Shown: in pieces, positions 56,140 to 64,000 of the stretch
Position numbering within the stretch: the stretch's first letter is position 1
How the letters are laid out: each line of letters begins with the position of its first letter
From: Aeromicrobium fastidiosum
GTDB lineage: Bacteria; Actinomycetota; Actinomycetes; Propionibacteriales; Nocardioidaceae
Length of the DNA: 64,000 nucleotides
NCBI RefSeq assembly: GCF_017876595.1
Contig: NZ_JAGIOG010000001.1
Coordinates: 3,038,001-3,102,000, forward strand
Reading direction: 5' to 3'
The notes under the pieces: model-generated
What the model was told of the DNA's origin: nothing
The model's input: only the letters and a program-made list of their open reading frames with translations
Databases searched by the model: none
Position numbers and translations under genes: made by a program

Positions 56140-57944
56140 TCAGCCGTCGGCGCTGACGCTCCCGTCCGGCGACTCGACCGTCGCGGGCTTCGGCTTGGCG
56201 TCGACGCCCGCGTCGCGGCGCTGCTCGGGCGTGATCGGCGCGGGCGCGGCCGTCAGCGGGTCGTAGCCGCCGCCCGACTTCGGGAACGCGATGACCTCGC
56301 GGATCGAGTCGGCACCTGCGAGCATCGCGCAGATGCGGTCCATGCCGACAGCGATGCCGCCGTGCGGGGGCGCGCCGAACGTGAAGGCGTCGAGCAGGAA
56401 GCCGAACTTCTCCTGCGCCTCCTCCTCGCCGATGCCCATCAACGCGAACACGCGCTTCTGCACGTCCTCGCGGTGGATACGGATCGACCCGCCGCCGAGC
56501 TCGCTGCCGTTGCAGACGATGTCGTACGCCCACGCCAAGGCGTTGCCGGGATCGGCGTCGAAGCCGTCGATGTCCTGGGGCGAGGTGAACGCGTGGTGCA
56601 CGGCCGTCCAGGCACCGGCACCGACAGCCACGTCACCGGAGGCCACGGCGTCGCCGGACGGCTCGAGCAACGGTGCGTCGACGACCCACACGAACTCCCA
56701 GGCGTCCTGGTCGATCAGACCGCAGCGCTCGCCGATCTCGAGGCGGGCGGCACCCAGCAGGCCACGGGTCGACTTGGTCGCGCCGGCACCGAAGAAGATG
56801 CAGTCGCCGGGCTTGGCGCCGACGTGGTCGGCCAGGCCCTCACGCTCGGCGTCGGTGAGGTTCTTGGCGACAGGACCGCCGAGCTCGCCGTCGTCGCTGA
56901 TCGTGACGTACGCCAGGCCCTTCGCACCGCGCTGCTTGGCCCACTCCTGCCACGCGTCGAACTGGCGACGCGGCTGCGACGCCCCACCGGGCATGACCAC
57001 GGCACCGACGTACTCGGCCTGGAAGACCCGGAACGTCGTGTCCTTGAAGTAGTCGGTGCACTCGACGAGCTCCTGGCCCATCCGCAGGTCGGGCTTGTCG
57101 GACCCGAACCGGCGCATCGCCTCGGCGTACGTCATGTGCGGGATCGGCGTCGGGATGTCGTAGCCGACGAGGGCCCACATCCGCTTCAGGATGTCCTCCA
57201 TCAGCGCGAGCACGTCGGCCTGGTCGACGAAGCTCATCTCGATGTCGAGCTGCGTGAACTCGGGCTGGCGGTCGGCGCGGAAGTCTTCGTCGCGGTAGCA
57301 GCGCGCGATCTGGTAGTACCGCTCCATGCCACCGACCATCAAGAGCTGCTTGAACAGCTGGGGGCTCTGGGGCAGGGCGTACCAGCTGCCCGGACGCAGG
57401 CGCGCCGGCACCAGGAAGTCACGGGCGCCCTCGGGCGTCGAGCGGGTCAGCGTCGGCGTCTCGATCTCGACGAAGTCGCGGTCCTCCAGCACCGAGCGGG
57501 CCGCGGCGTTGACCTTGCTGCGCAGGCGGATCGCGGCGGCGGGACCGCTGCGACGCAGGTCGAGGTAGCGGTACTTGAGGCGGGCCTCCTCGCCGACGGA
57601 GCCGGCCGAGGACGAACCGGCGTCGTCGATGGGGAACGGCAGCGGAGCCGCGGCGCTGAGGATCTCGACGTCGTCCGCGACGACCTCGATGTCGCCCGTG
57701 GGGATGCCGGCGTTCTCGTTGCCGGCGGGACGCTGCTGCACCGTGCCGACGATCTTGAGGCAGTACTCGGCACGCAGCTGGTGGGCCACGTCCTCGCGCA
57801 CGACGACCTGGACGACACCGGAGGCCTCGCGCAGGTCGATGAAGGCGACGCCACCGTGGTCTCGACGGCGCGCGACCCATCCGGCGAGCGTCACCTGCTG
57901 ACCGATGTGCTCGGTGCGCAGGCTTCCGGCGTCATGGGTGCGGA

Positions 57945-57948
<4 letters not shown>
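56140..57948 (-). CDS. aspS: Aspartate--tRNA ligase
   Basis: Class II synthetase of 602 residues, starting at GTG 57948 ([25 protein letters not shown]) with AGGAG eight bases upstream. The N-terminal OB anticodon-binding domain (about 1-105), the catalytic domain with [26 protein letters not shown] (motif 2) and the GAD insertion typical of bacterial enzymes are followed by motif 3 near [13 protein letters not shown]. The long acidic C-terminus (PDGSVSADG) is not conserved. Its stop precedes the palindromic cluster; its start overlaps hisS as GTGA. Specificity for tRNA-Asn as well is possible but not decided. Confidence 0.97.
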
Positions 57949-59242
<1,294 letters not shown>

Positions 59243-59246
<4 letters not shown>

Positions 59247-59938
59247 GACGCGACCTCGGCCAGGAACGGGTTGGTCGCGCGCTCGCGGCCGATCGACGTC
59301 TGGCCGCCGTGTCCGGGCAGCACCACGACGTCGTCGGCGAGCGGGAGGACGCGATCGCGCAGGCTCTGCTGCATCTCGGCGTGGGAGCCGCCCGTGAGGT
59401 CGGTGCGGCCGATCGAGCCGGCGAACAGGAAGTCGCCCGAGAACATGACCTGCGAGACGTCCTCGGGTCCGTCGTAGTCGACGCGATAGAACACGGTGCC
59501 GGGCGTGTGTCCGGGCACGTGGTCGACCGTGAACGTCAGGCCGTCGACCTCGATCTCGGCCCCGTCGACGGCGTCGCGCACGTCGGCGGGCTCGGTGAAG
59601 TCGGGCAGGTCGGTCATGCCGAGCTGGGAGCGCAGCATCGCGGCCGACTGGCCGGAGATCGCCGCCATCGGATCGCTCAGCAGGTGACGGTCGGCGGGGT
59701 GGATCCAGACGGGGCACCCGAACTCGGCTGCGACGTCCTGCGCGTTCCACATGTGGTCGAAGTGGCCGTGGGTGATGAGCACCGCGACGGGCCGCAGGTT
59801 GTGCTCGGCGACGACCTGTCGGATGCCCTCGATCGAGTCCATCCCGGGGTCGACGATCGCGCATCCGGCACCCGGGCCGCGTGACACGAAATAGCAGTTC
59901 GCCTGCAGCGGACCGGCCGGAAAAGACGTGAGAAGCAC
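59243..59938 (-). CDS. MBL-fold metal-dependent hydrolase (glyoxalase II-like)
   Basis: Metallo-beta-lactamase-fold hydrolase of 231 residues. The zinc motif THGHFDH is in [18 protein letters not shown], followed by histidines in HVPGHTPGT and aspartate in [23 protein letters not shown] 59938 ([18 protein letters not shown]) is chosen because the family starts there; the frame is open to 60052 without homology. It is the first gene of the hisS-aspS unit. The substrate (hydroxyacylglutathione-like thioester or other) is unknown. Confidence 0.9.
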
Positions 59939-59945
59939 GTCCGAC

Positions 59946-59951
59946 AGGGTA
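59946..59951 (-). promoter_or_regulatory. Candidate leaderless -10 box for the MBL-hisS-aspS unit
   Basis: TACCCT on the minus strand ends seven bases before the GTG at 59938. No ribosome-binding site is present. Divergent from the next candidate box at 59990. Confidence 0.5.
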
Positions 59952-59989
59952 CGCGAGGCGGGCGGGCGCACTCCACGCAGTCGTCGCCC

Positions 59990-59995
59990 TAGACT
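59990..59995 (+). promoter_or_regulatory. Candidate leaderless -10 box for the DUF349 gene
   Basis: TAGACT ends seven bases before ATG 60003 with no Shine-Dalgarno sequence. The 64-base gap therefore carries two divergent leaderless-type promoters. Confidence 0.5.
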
Positions 59996-60002
59996 GTCGC
60001 CC

Positions 60003-61238
60003 ATGAGTTCTGCGCCCACGAACCCCTGGGGTCGTGTAGATGACGACGGCAACGTCTACGTCAAGACCACCGACGGCGAACGACTGATAGGCCAGTGGCC
60101 CGGGGGCGACCCCGCCGAGGCGATGGCGTTGTACGTACGTCGCTTCGAGGGTCTCGAGACCGAGGTGGGGCTGCTCGAGGCGCGGCTCAAGGGCGGCACG
60201 GTCTCCCCCGACGACGCCGCGAAGGCCATGACGAAGGTACGCGCCCAGCTCGTCGACGCCCAGGCGATGGGCGATCTCGACTCGCTGGTCACGCGACTCG
60301 ACGCTCTGCAGCCCGCGATCGACGAGCAGCGCGAGCAGCGCAAGATCGAGCGCGCGGCCAAGGTTGCCGAGGCACAGACCGAGAAGACCCGCATCGCCGG
60401 CGAGGCCGAGAAGATCGCCGCCGGATCCGACTGGAAGAGCGGCGCCGACAAGCTGCGCGCCCTGCTCGACGAGTGGAAGGCGCTGCCGCGGCTCAGCAAG
60501 TCGGCCGACGACGAGCTGTGGCACCGGTTCAGCTCGGCGCGCACGACGTACACCCGTCGCCGCAAGAGCCACTTCGGTGAGCAGTCGACGCTCCGTGACG
60601 CCGCGAAGGTCGTCAAGGAGAAGCTCATCGCCGAGGCCGAGGCGCTCTCGACGTCCACCGAGTGGGGTCCGACGGCCGGCAAGTACCGCGATCTCATGAC
60701 GGAGTGGAAGAAGGCCGGCTCGGCCCCCCGCAACGTCGAGGACAAGCTCTGGAAGCGGTTCCGCGCCGCGCAGGACGTGTTCTTCGAGGCGCGCGACGAG
60801 GCCAACACGGCTCTCGACGCCGAGTACGAGGTCAACGCCGACAAGAAGCTCGAGATCCTGGCCGACGCCGAGAAGCTCCTGCCGATCACGAACGTCGACG
60901 CCGCCCGCAAGGCGTGGCTCGACATCGCCGACCGCTGGGAGGCTGCCGGCAAGGTGCCCCGGGCCAAGATCGCCGAGTTCGAGGCGCGCATCCGCAAGGT
61001 CGAGCAGGCCGTCAAGGACGCGACCGACAGCGTCTGGAAGAAGACCGACCCCGAGAAGTCGGCCCGCGCCGACGACATGATCGGCAAGCTCCAGCGCGCG
61101 ATCGACGAGGTGCAGGCCAAGCTCACCGCCGCCGAGGCCAAGGGCGACGCCAAGAAGGCCAAGGACCTGCAGAAGGACCTCGAGTCCAAGCAAGCCTTCC
61201 TGGAGATGGCCAAGAAGGCCCAAGCCGACTTCTCCTGA
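60003..61238 (+). CDS. DUF349 domain-containing protein
   Basis: Protein of 411 residues from ATG 60003 (MSSAPTNPWGRVDDDGNVYVKTTDGERLIG). A short N-terminal domain with the DGERLIGQWPGGDPAEAMALYVRRFEGLETEV motif is followed by long alpha-helical, lysine- and alanine-rich sequence with several DUF349 repeats (DELWHRFSSARTTYTRRRKSHF, then KLWKRFRAAQDVFFEARDEA). Coiled coils are predicted throughout. The family is widespread but its function is not firmly known. A 22-bp-period repeat starts directly after the TGA. Confidence 0.9.
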   Translation: MSSAPTNPWGRVDDDGNVYVKTTDGERLIGQWPGGDPAEAMALYVRRFEGLETEVGLLEARLKGGTVSPDDAAKAMTKVRAQLVDAQAMGDLDSLVTRLDALQPAIDEQREQRKIERAAKVAEAQTEKTRIAGEAEKIAAGSDWKSGADKLRALLDEWKALPRLSKSADDELWHRFSSARTTYTRRRKSHFGEQSTLRDAAKVVKEKLIAEAEALSTSTEWGPTAGKYRDLMTEWKKAGSAPRNVEDKLWKRFRAAQDVFFEARDEANTALDAEYEVNADKKLEILADAEKLLPITNVDAARKAWLDIADRWEAAGKVPRAKIAEFEARIRKVEQAVKDATDSVWKKTDPEKSARADDMIGKLQRAIDEVQAKLTAAEAKGDAKKAKDLQKDLESKQAFLEMAKKAQADFS

Positions 61239-61295
61239 CGCTGACGCGTGGGTTCCGCCCCGCTGACGCGTGGGTTGCGCCCCGCTGACGCGTGG
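61239..61295. repeat. Tandem 22-bp repeat after the DUF349 gene
   Basis: Three direct copies begin at 61239, 61261 and 61283, with exact 22-base spacing; the third is cut after CGCTGACGCGTGG. Copies share CGCTGACGCGTGGGTT with the repeat after lemA at 9675. As there, the first copy starts on the base after the stop codon. No inverted copy is present here, so no stem forms. Confidence 0.85.
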
Positions 61296-61348
61296 CCTGT
61301 GGACGGACGGTTCGACGCCGGCTCCGGGCAGGCACTTGGATCGGTGGC

Positions 61349-62275
61349 GTGACTGAGCTCGTCAACGACGGATATCCGTTCACCGTGCCGCAGGGTCGCG
61401 ATCTCGGGCTCGACCCGAAGCGCCTGCGATCCATGTACGCGCTCGGCACCCTCCGCCGAGAGTTTCGCGGCGTGTACGTCGACGCGCGCGTCCCCGACTC
61501 CCGCCGGGGCCGCATGCGCGCCTTGCGCCTCGTGACTCCCGCGAACGCGGTCGTCTGCGACGAGACCGCCGCGTGGGTCATGGGCCTGGACGTCTTCGCG
61601 CCCGGCGACCGCCACGACTTCACCCCCGCCATGGTGCTCCAGCACGGCGGCTCGCGCATCGTCCGACCTGGGAGCCGCGGCAGGCAGGCCATCCTGCGCT
61701 CCGAGGACGTCGACTTCGTCGAAGGCATCCACCTGACCACGCCGCTGCGGACGGTCTCGGACCTTCTCCGCTCGATGTACCGACCGTACGCACTCGCCGC
61801 GGCGGACGCCTTCGCCGCGGCCGGGCTCGTTCGCCCGCCCGAGGTCGTCGACTACGTCGCCCGTCTCAACGGATATCGCGGCATCGTGCAGGCCCGGAGC
61901 CTGGCGGCTGTCATCGAGCCCAAGACCCAGTCCCCCGGCGAGTCGTGGCAGCGGCTTCGGATGATCGACGCGGGCTTCCCCCTGCCCGAGGCGCAGCACG
62001 AGGTGGTCGACGACTTCGGGCGAACCTTCTTCATCGACCTGTCGTACCCGGAGCGCCTCATCGGCAGCGAGTTCGACGGTCGGGAGTTCCACACCGATGC
62101 CGGCCACCGGCAGCACGACGACGACCGGCGCGGGTACCTCACCGACGTGTACGGATGGCGATGGATCAATGGCACGCGAAGTCGGATCTTCGGAACAGAC
62201 ACCTCGTTCGAGGACGAGCTGGGCACGGCGCTCGGCATGACGCCCTTGGCCCGCCGCTGGGGACATCGCGGCTGA
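61349..62275 (+). CDS. AbiEi-like/DUF559 protein, solitary
   Basis: Protein of 308 residues from GTG 61349 (VTELVNDGYPFTVPQG). The N-terminal part (about 1-70) resembles the winged-helix domain of AbiEi-type antitoxins; the C-terminal part (about 185-300) resembles the DUF559 PD-(D/E)xK, Vsr-like fold, with glutamate in SPGESWQRL, aspartate in FFIDLSYPERLIGSEFDGREFH and an ExD in SEFDG. Such fusions are frequent and multi-copy in Actinobacteria. No AbiEii toxin gene is adjacent. The in-frame start at 61292 lies within the repeat and is less likely. Antitoxin function is only a domain-based guess. Confidence 0.75.
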   Translation: MTELVNDGYPFTVPQGRDLGLDPKRLRSMYALGTLRREFRGVYVDARVPDSRRGRMRALRLVTPANAVVCDETAAWVMGLDVFAPGDRHDFTPAMVLQHGGSRIVRPGSRGRQAILRSEDVDFVEGIHLTTPLRTVSDLLRSMYRPYALAAADAFAAAGLVRPPEVVDYVARLNGYRGIVQARSLAAVIEPKTQSPGESWQRLRMIDAGFPLPEAQHEVVDDFGRTFFIDLSYPERLIGSEFDGREFHTDAGHRQHDDDRRGYLTDVYGWRWINGTRSRIFGTDTSFEDELGTALGMTPLARRWGHRG

Positions 62276-62289
62276 GCGGGGCGCAAACA

Positions 62290-62457
62290 GGCTCTTCCCA
62301 GATGAGGGTGTAGGTCGGCCGGGCGCGTCGGTCCGCAGATAGACGTCGAGGTCTCCCGACGATGGAGGTTCCTACGCCATCCATCCGAAAGACCTCGACG
62401 TGACCGACGCTACCCCGCCGGCCGGCCTCGGCCGCCCTGACCTGACCGCCTTCGCGT
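62290..62457 (+). mobile_element. ISL3-family insertion sequence remnant (5' end)
   Basis: GGCTCTTCC at 62290-62298 matches the start of ISL3-family terminal inverted repeats. A hairpin-capable stretch follows (62347-62398, GAGGTCT...AGACCTC). From GTG 62400 the reading frame gives VTDATPPAGLGRPDLTAFA, which resembles the N-terminus of actinobacterial ISL3 transposases (PDLTTFA), then diverges and stops at 62477. The rest of the transposase and the right end are absent. The family assignment is from memory of these features. Confidence 0.6.
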
Positions 62458-62683
62458 CTCATCCCAATCGACCCTGATCGGGTCTGCTGACCCCCTCGAC
62501 GAGAACGCAGCGACATCACAGCCACCCAACCCCGACCGGCCGGGAAGCCGGGGCACGTCACATGCCCTGTGCTGCGGGCGTGTCGAGTGGGTCGTCCAGG
62601 GGCGACGCAGGAGCGTCGACGCGACGTGCTGAGAGGTGGTTCCAACCGGGCGCTAGGACACCGGCTACAGGCATGGCGATAGG
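62458..62683. other. Non-coding stretch with no recognised feature
   Basis: About 225 bases between the ISL3 remnant and the GlxA gene. I see no gene-like frame, RNA or clear repeat. It may be remnant sequence from the same insertion event. Confidence 0.5.
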
Positions 62684-63625
62684 TCAGGAACGGCGTCGCT
62701 CCCTGCGCAGGAGGGAGCGCAGGGTCTCGGCGTTCGCGTAGCCGACCCGTAGCGCGATCTCGGCGGAGGTGAGGTCCGTGGTTGCTGAGAGGTGCCGAGC
62801 TCGTTCGATGCGAAGCCGTTGGACGAAGCCGAGCGGAGTGAGGTTGAGCGCCGCACGGACTCGTCGTTCGAGGGTGCGCCGGCTGGTGCCGAGCGACTGC
62901 GCGACGAAGGCGACGTTGAACGGTTCGTCCAGGCGGGCGCGCACGAAGCGTTCGAACTCGACGACGATCGGGTCCTCGTGCCGGAGATGTTCGTAGGCGA
63001 CGAAGGCCGCCTGCGACGGACGCTCGTCGATGATGAGGAGCTTGGCGACATGTTGGGCCAGGTCGGGGCTGATCGATCGCACGAGTGAGAGCGCGAGGTC
63101 GATGTGGGCGAACGCGGCGCCGGCGGTGACGAGGTTCCCGTCCACGACGACCATGGTGTCGAGATCGAGGGCGACGGTCGGATAGCGCTTCAGGAACTCC
63201 GGCCCCAGGAACCAGCTGGTCGTCGCCCGCCGATGATGCATCCGTCCGGTCTCGGCGACGGCGAACACGCCGGTGCACGCCGCGGCGATCCGGGTGGTCG
63301 CGTCGTCGAGGCGCCCGAGCGAGGCGATGACCGAACGAGCATCTCGGCTCTGGAGGGCGTCGTTGGTAGCGGCGGCCGTGAGGGTTCCAAGCGCAGGGAC
63401 GACGACCACGTCGAACTCTCCGGACTCCGACAGCGGGTGGTCAACCGACAGGGTCATCGATGCCGTCGTGGTCACTCGCCGTTTCGGTCCGAGGATGGCG
63501 AGTTCGATCGGGTCGATCCGCGGGTCGATATCGCCGCGGGCTCCGTCGGCCACCCGCACGATGTCGATGACCGACGCGACAGCCGAACCGAAGCAGCCGT
63601 CGATCGCGATCAGTCCGATACGCAT
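62684..63625 (-). CDS. GlxA-family (DJ-1/PfpI plus AraC) transcriptional regulator
   Basis: Regulator of 313 residues from ATG 63625 (MRIGLIAIDGCFGSAVASVIDIV). An N-terminal DJ-1/PfpI domain (about 1-165) has the nucleophile-elbow-like AAACTGVFAVAETG, and the C-terminal AraC/XylS DNA-binding domain (about 215-313) has two helix-turn-helices: FNVAFVAQSLGTSRRTLERRVRAALNLTPLGFVQRLRIERARHLS and SAEIALRVGYANAETLRSLLRRE. A longer start at 63667 is possible, as is leaderless initiation from TATTGT seven bases before 63625. It is divergent from the ABM gene and may control it. The ligand is unknown. Confidence 0.88.
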   Translation of the reverse strand: MRIGLIAIDGCFGSAVASVIDIVRVADGARGDIDPRIDPIELAILGPKRRVTTTASMTLSVDHPLSESGEFDVVVVPALGTLTAAATNDALQSRDARSVIASLGRLDDATTRIAAACTGVFAVAETGRMHHRRATTSWFLGPEFLKRYPTVALDLDTMVVVDGNLVTAGAAFAHIDLALSLVRSISPDLAQHVAKLLIIDERPSQAAFVAYEHLRHEDPIVVEFERFVRARLDEPFNVAFVAQSLGTSRRTLERRVRAALNLTPLGFVQRLRIERARHLSATTDLTSAEIALRVGYANAETLRSLLRRERRRS

Positions 63626-63732
63626 GGCGCGAACAATAGCAATACTGTCGTATACGCCACTCCCCATCGGCCCTCGCTCGTCATACGCTGAACTCGCCCC
63701 ACGAAGAACCCCGACTTCAAGGAGAACCCCTC

Positions 63733-64000
63733 ATGTCCACACCCGCATCACTTCCGTATGCCTTCGTCGCCAAGATCGTCGCGGCCGATGGACAGCACGA
63801 CGCGCTCGCCGATCTGCTCGCCGGCGCTGTCGCACTCGCCAACGAAGAAGTGGGAACGATTGTCTGGTTCGCGGCTAGAACCCACGCCGACACCTTTTGG
63901 ATCTTCGATGCATTCCCCGACGAGGCCGCTCGCGACGCCCACGCCAACGGCGCCATCGTCGCAGCCCTGATGGCCAACCAGCACCTCCTCGGCGCAGCAC
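63733..64000 (+). CDS. Antibiotic biosynthesis monooxygenase (ABM)-domain protein, partial
   Basis: Cut by the right edge after about 89 codons. It starts at ATG 63733 (MSTPASLPYAFVAKIVAADGQHDALADLLAGAVALANEE) with AAGGAG about nine bases upstream. The dimeric alpha-beta barrel ABM/YgiN pattern is clear: FVAKIVA strand, the ADLLAG helix, TIVWFAARTHADTFWIFDAFPDEAARDAHANG and a later LMANQHLL helix. Such proteins are quinol monooxygenases or small-molecule oxidases. Divergence from the GlxA-type regulator suggests control by it. Confidence 0.8.
   Translation, partial: MSTPASLPYAFVAKIVAADGQHDALADLLAGAVALANEEVGTIVWFAARTHADTFWIFDAFPDEAARDAHANGAIVAALMANQHLLGAA

Noticed and set aside
61239..61295. 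Possible CRISPR array
   Set aside because: The 22-base copies are directly adjacent without unique spacers and there are no cas genes.
60056..62266. 736-codon open frame on the minus strand
   Set aside because: Antisense to the DUF349 and AbiEi-like genes; it crosses the tandem repeat and has serine-rich shadow composition.
61349..62275. Complete AbiE toxin-antitoxin system
   Set aside because: No nucleotidyltransferase-type AbiEii gene is found on either side; only a solitary AbiEi-like protein is present.
62166..63278. 370-codon minus-strand open frame across the IS remnant
   Set aside because: It spans the end of one gene, the IS scar and the GlxA gene in another frame, with arginine-rich shadow composition.

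Overview
This window is high-GC (roughly 70% by eye), densely packed actinobacterial chromosome. The housekeeping content, the pheST/infC/hisEG/rib/pyr/aro/alaS order, an actinobacterial-type mIHF next to gmk-rpoZ, and a PriA without ATPase motifs all point to Actinomycetota. Family Nocardioidaceae (an Aeromicrobium-like genome) is my best guess, inferred from gene content only. No rRNA, tRNA, CRISPR array, complete prophage or complete insertion sequence was seen.

Layout. 1-7134 (minus): arginine operon argG-C-J-B-D-F-R, with argR cut by the window edge. 7228-9674 (plus): a DUF2207 membrane protein and LemA. 9760-16971 (minus): pheST, a PAS histidine kinase, a SpoU-type rRNA methyltransferase and infC-rpmI-rplT, with a likely attenuator in the infC leader. 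17041-18045 (plus): an ACT-GNAT acetyltransferase. 18049-24485 (minus): rpe, an FMN riboswitch, ribD-ribE-ribBA-ribH, hisE-hisG, a PH-domain protein and an SseB protein. 24498-30037 (minus): metK, priA, fmt, rsmB. 30099-41275 (minus): pyrR-pyrB-pyrC-carA-carB-pyrF, a lipoprotein, mihF, gmk, rpoZ, coaBC, preceded by a PyrR RNA-binding loop. 41521-44093 (minus): a membrane-anchored protein, a WecG/TagA glycosyltransferase, nusB and efp. 44093-54543 (minus): alaS-ruvX-mltG-aroE, an A24 prepilin peptidase, aroC-aroK-aroB and pepQ. 54595-59938 (minus): MBL hydrolase, hisS, aspS, rarA. 60003-61238 (plus): a DUF349 protein. 61239-64000 is more accessory: tandem repeats, a solitary AbiEi-like/DUF559 protein, an ISL3-family remnant, a GlxA-type regulator and a divergent antibiotic-biosynthesis-monooxygenase-fold gene cut by the right edge.

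How the genes work together. The core is de novo biosynthesis of arginine, pyrimidines, riboflavin, chorismate and the first histidine steps, together with translation factors (PheST, AspRS, HisRS, AlaRS, IF3, EF-P, L20, L35, Fmt, RsmB). Most operon genes overlap by 1 or 4 bases (TGATG, ATGA or GTGA), so translational coupling is expected. Control elements readable in the DNA are an ArgR-like palindrome at argG, an FMN riboswitch before ribD, a PyrR-binding loop before pyrR, and a terminator/alternative hairpin before infC. Several first genes have a -10-like hexamer 6-8 bases before the start codon, as in leaderless transcripts.

The least explained material is a set of intergenic palindromic or tandem repeats at 3' ends of genes (9675, 26716, 41353, 55992, 61239). 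Two of these loci, 51 kb apart, share the same 22-bp-period unit placed directly after a stop codon. I found no clear undescribed multi-gene system. The repeats, the infC leader and the 61-64 kb accessory segment are the best places to look.
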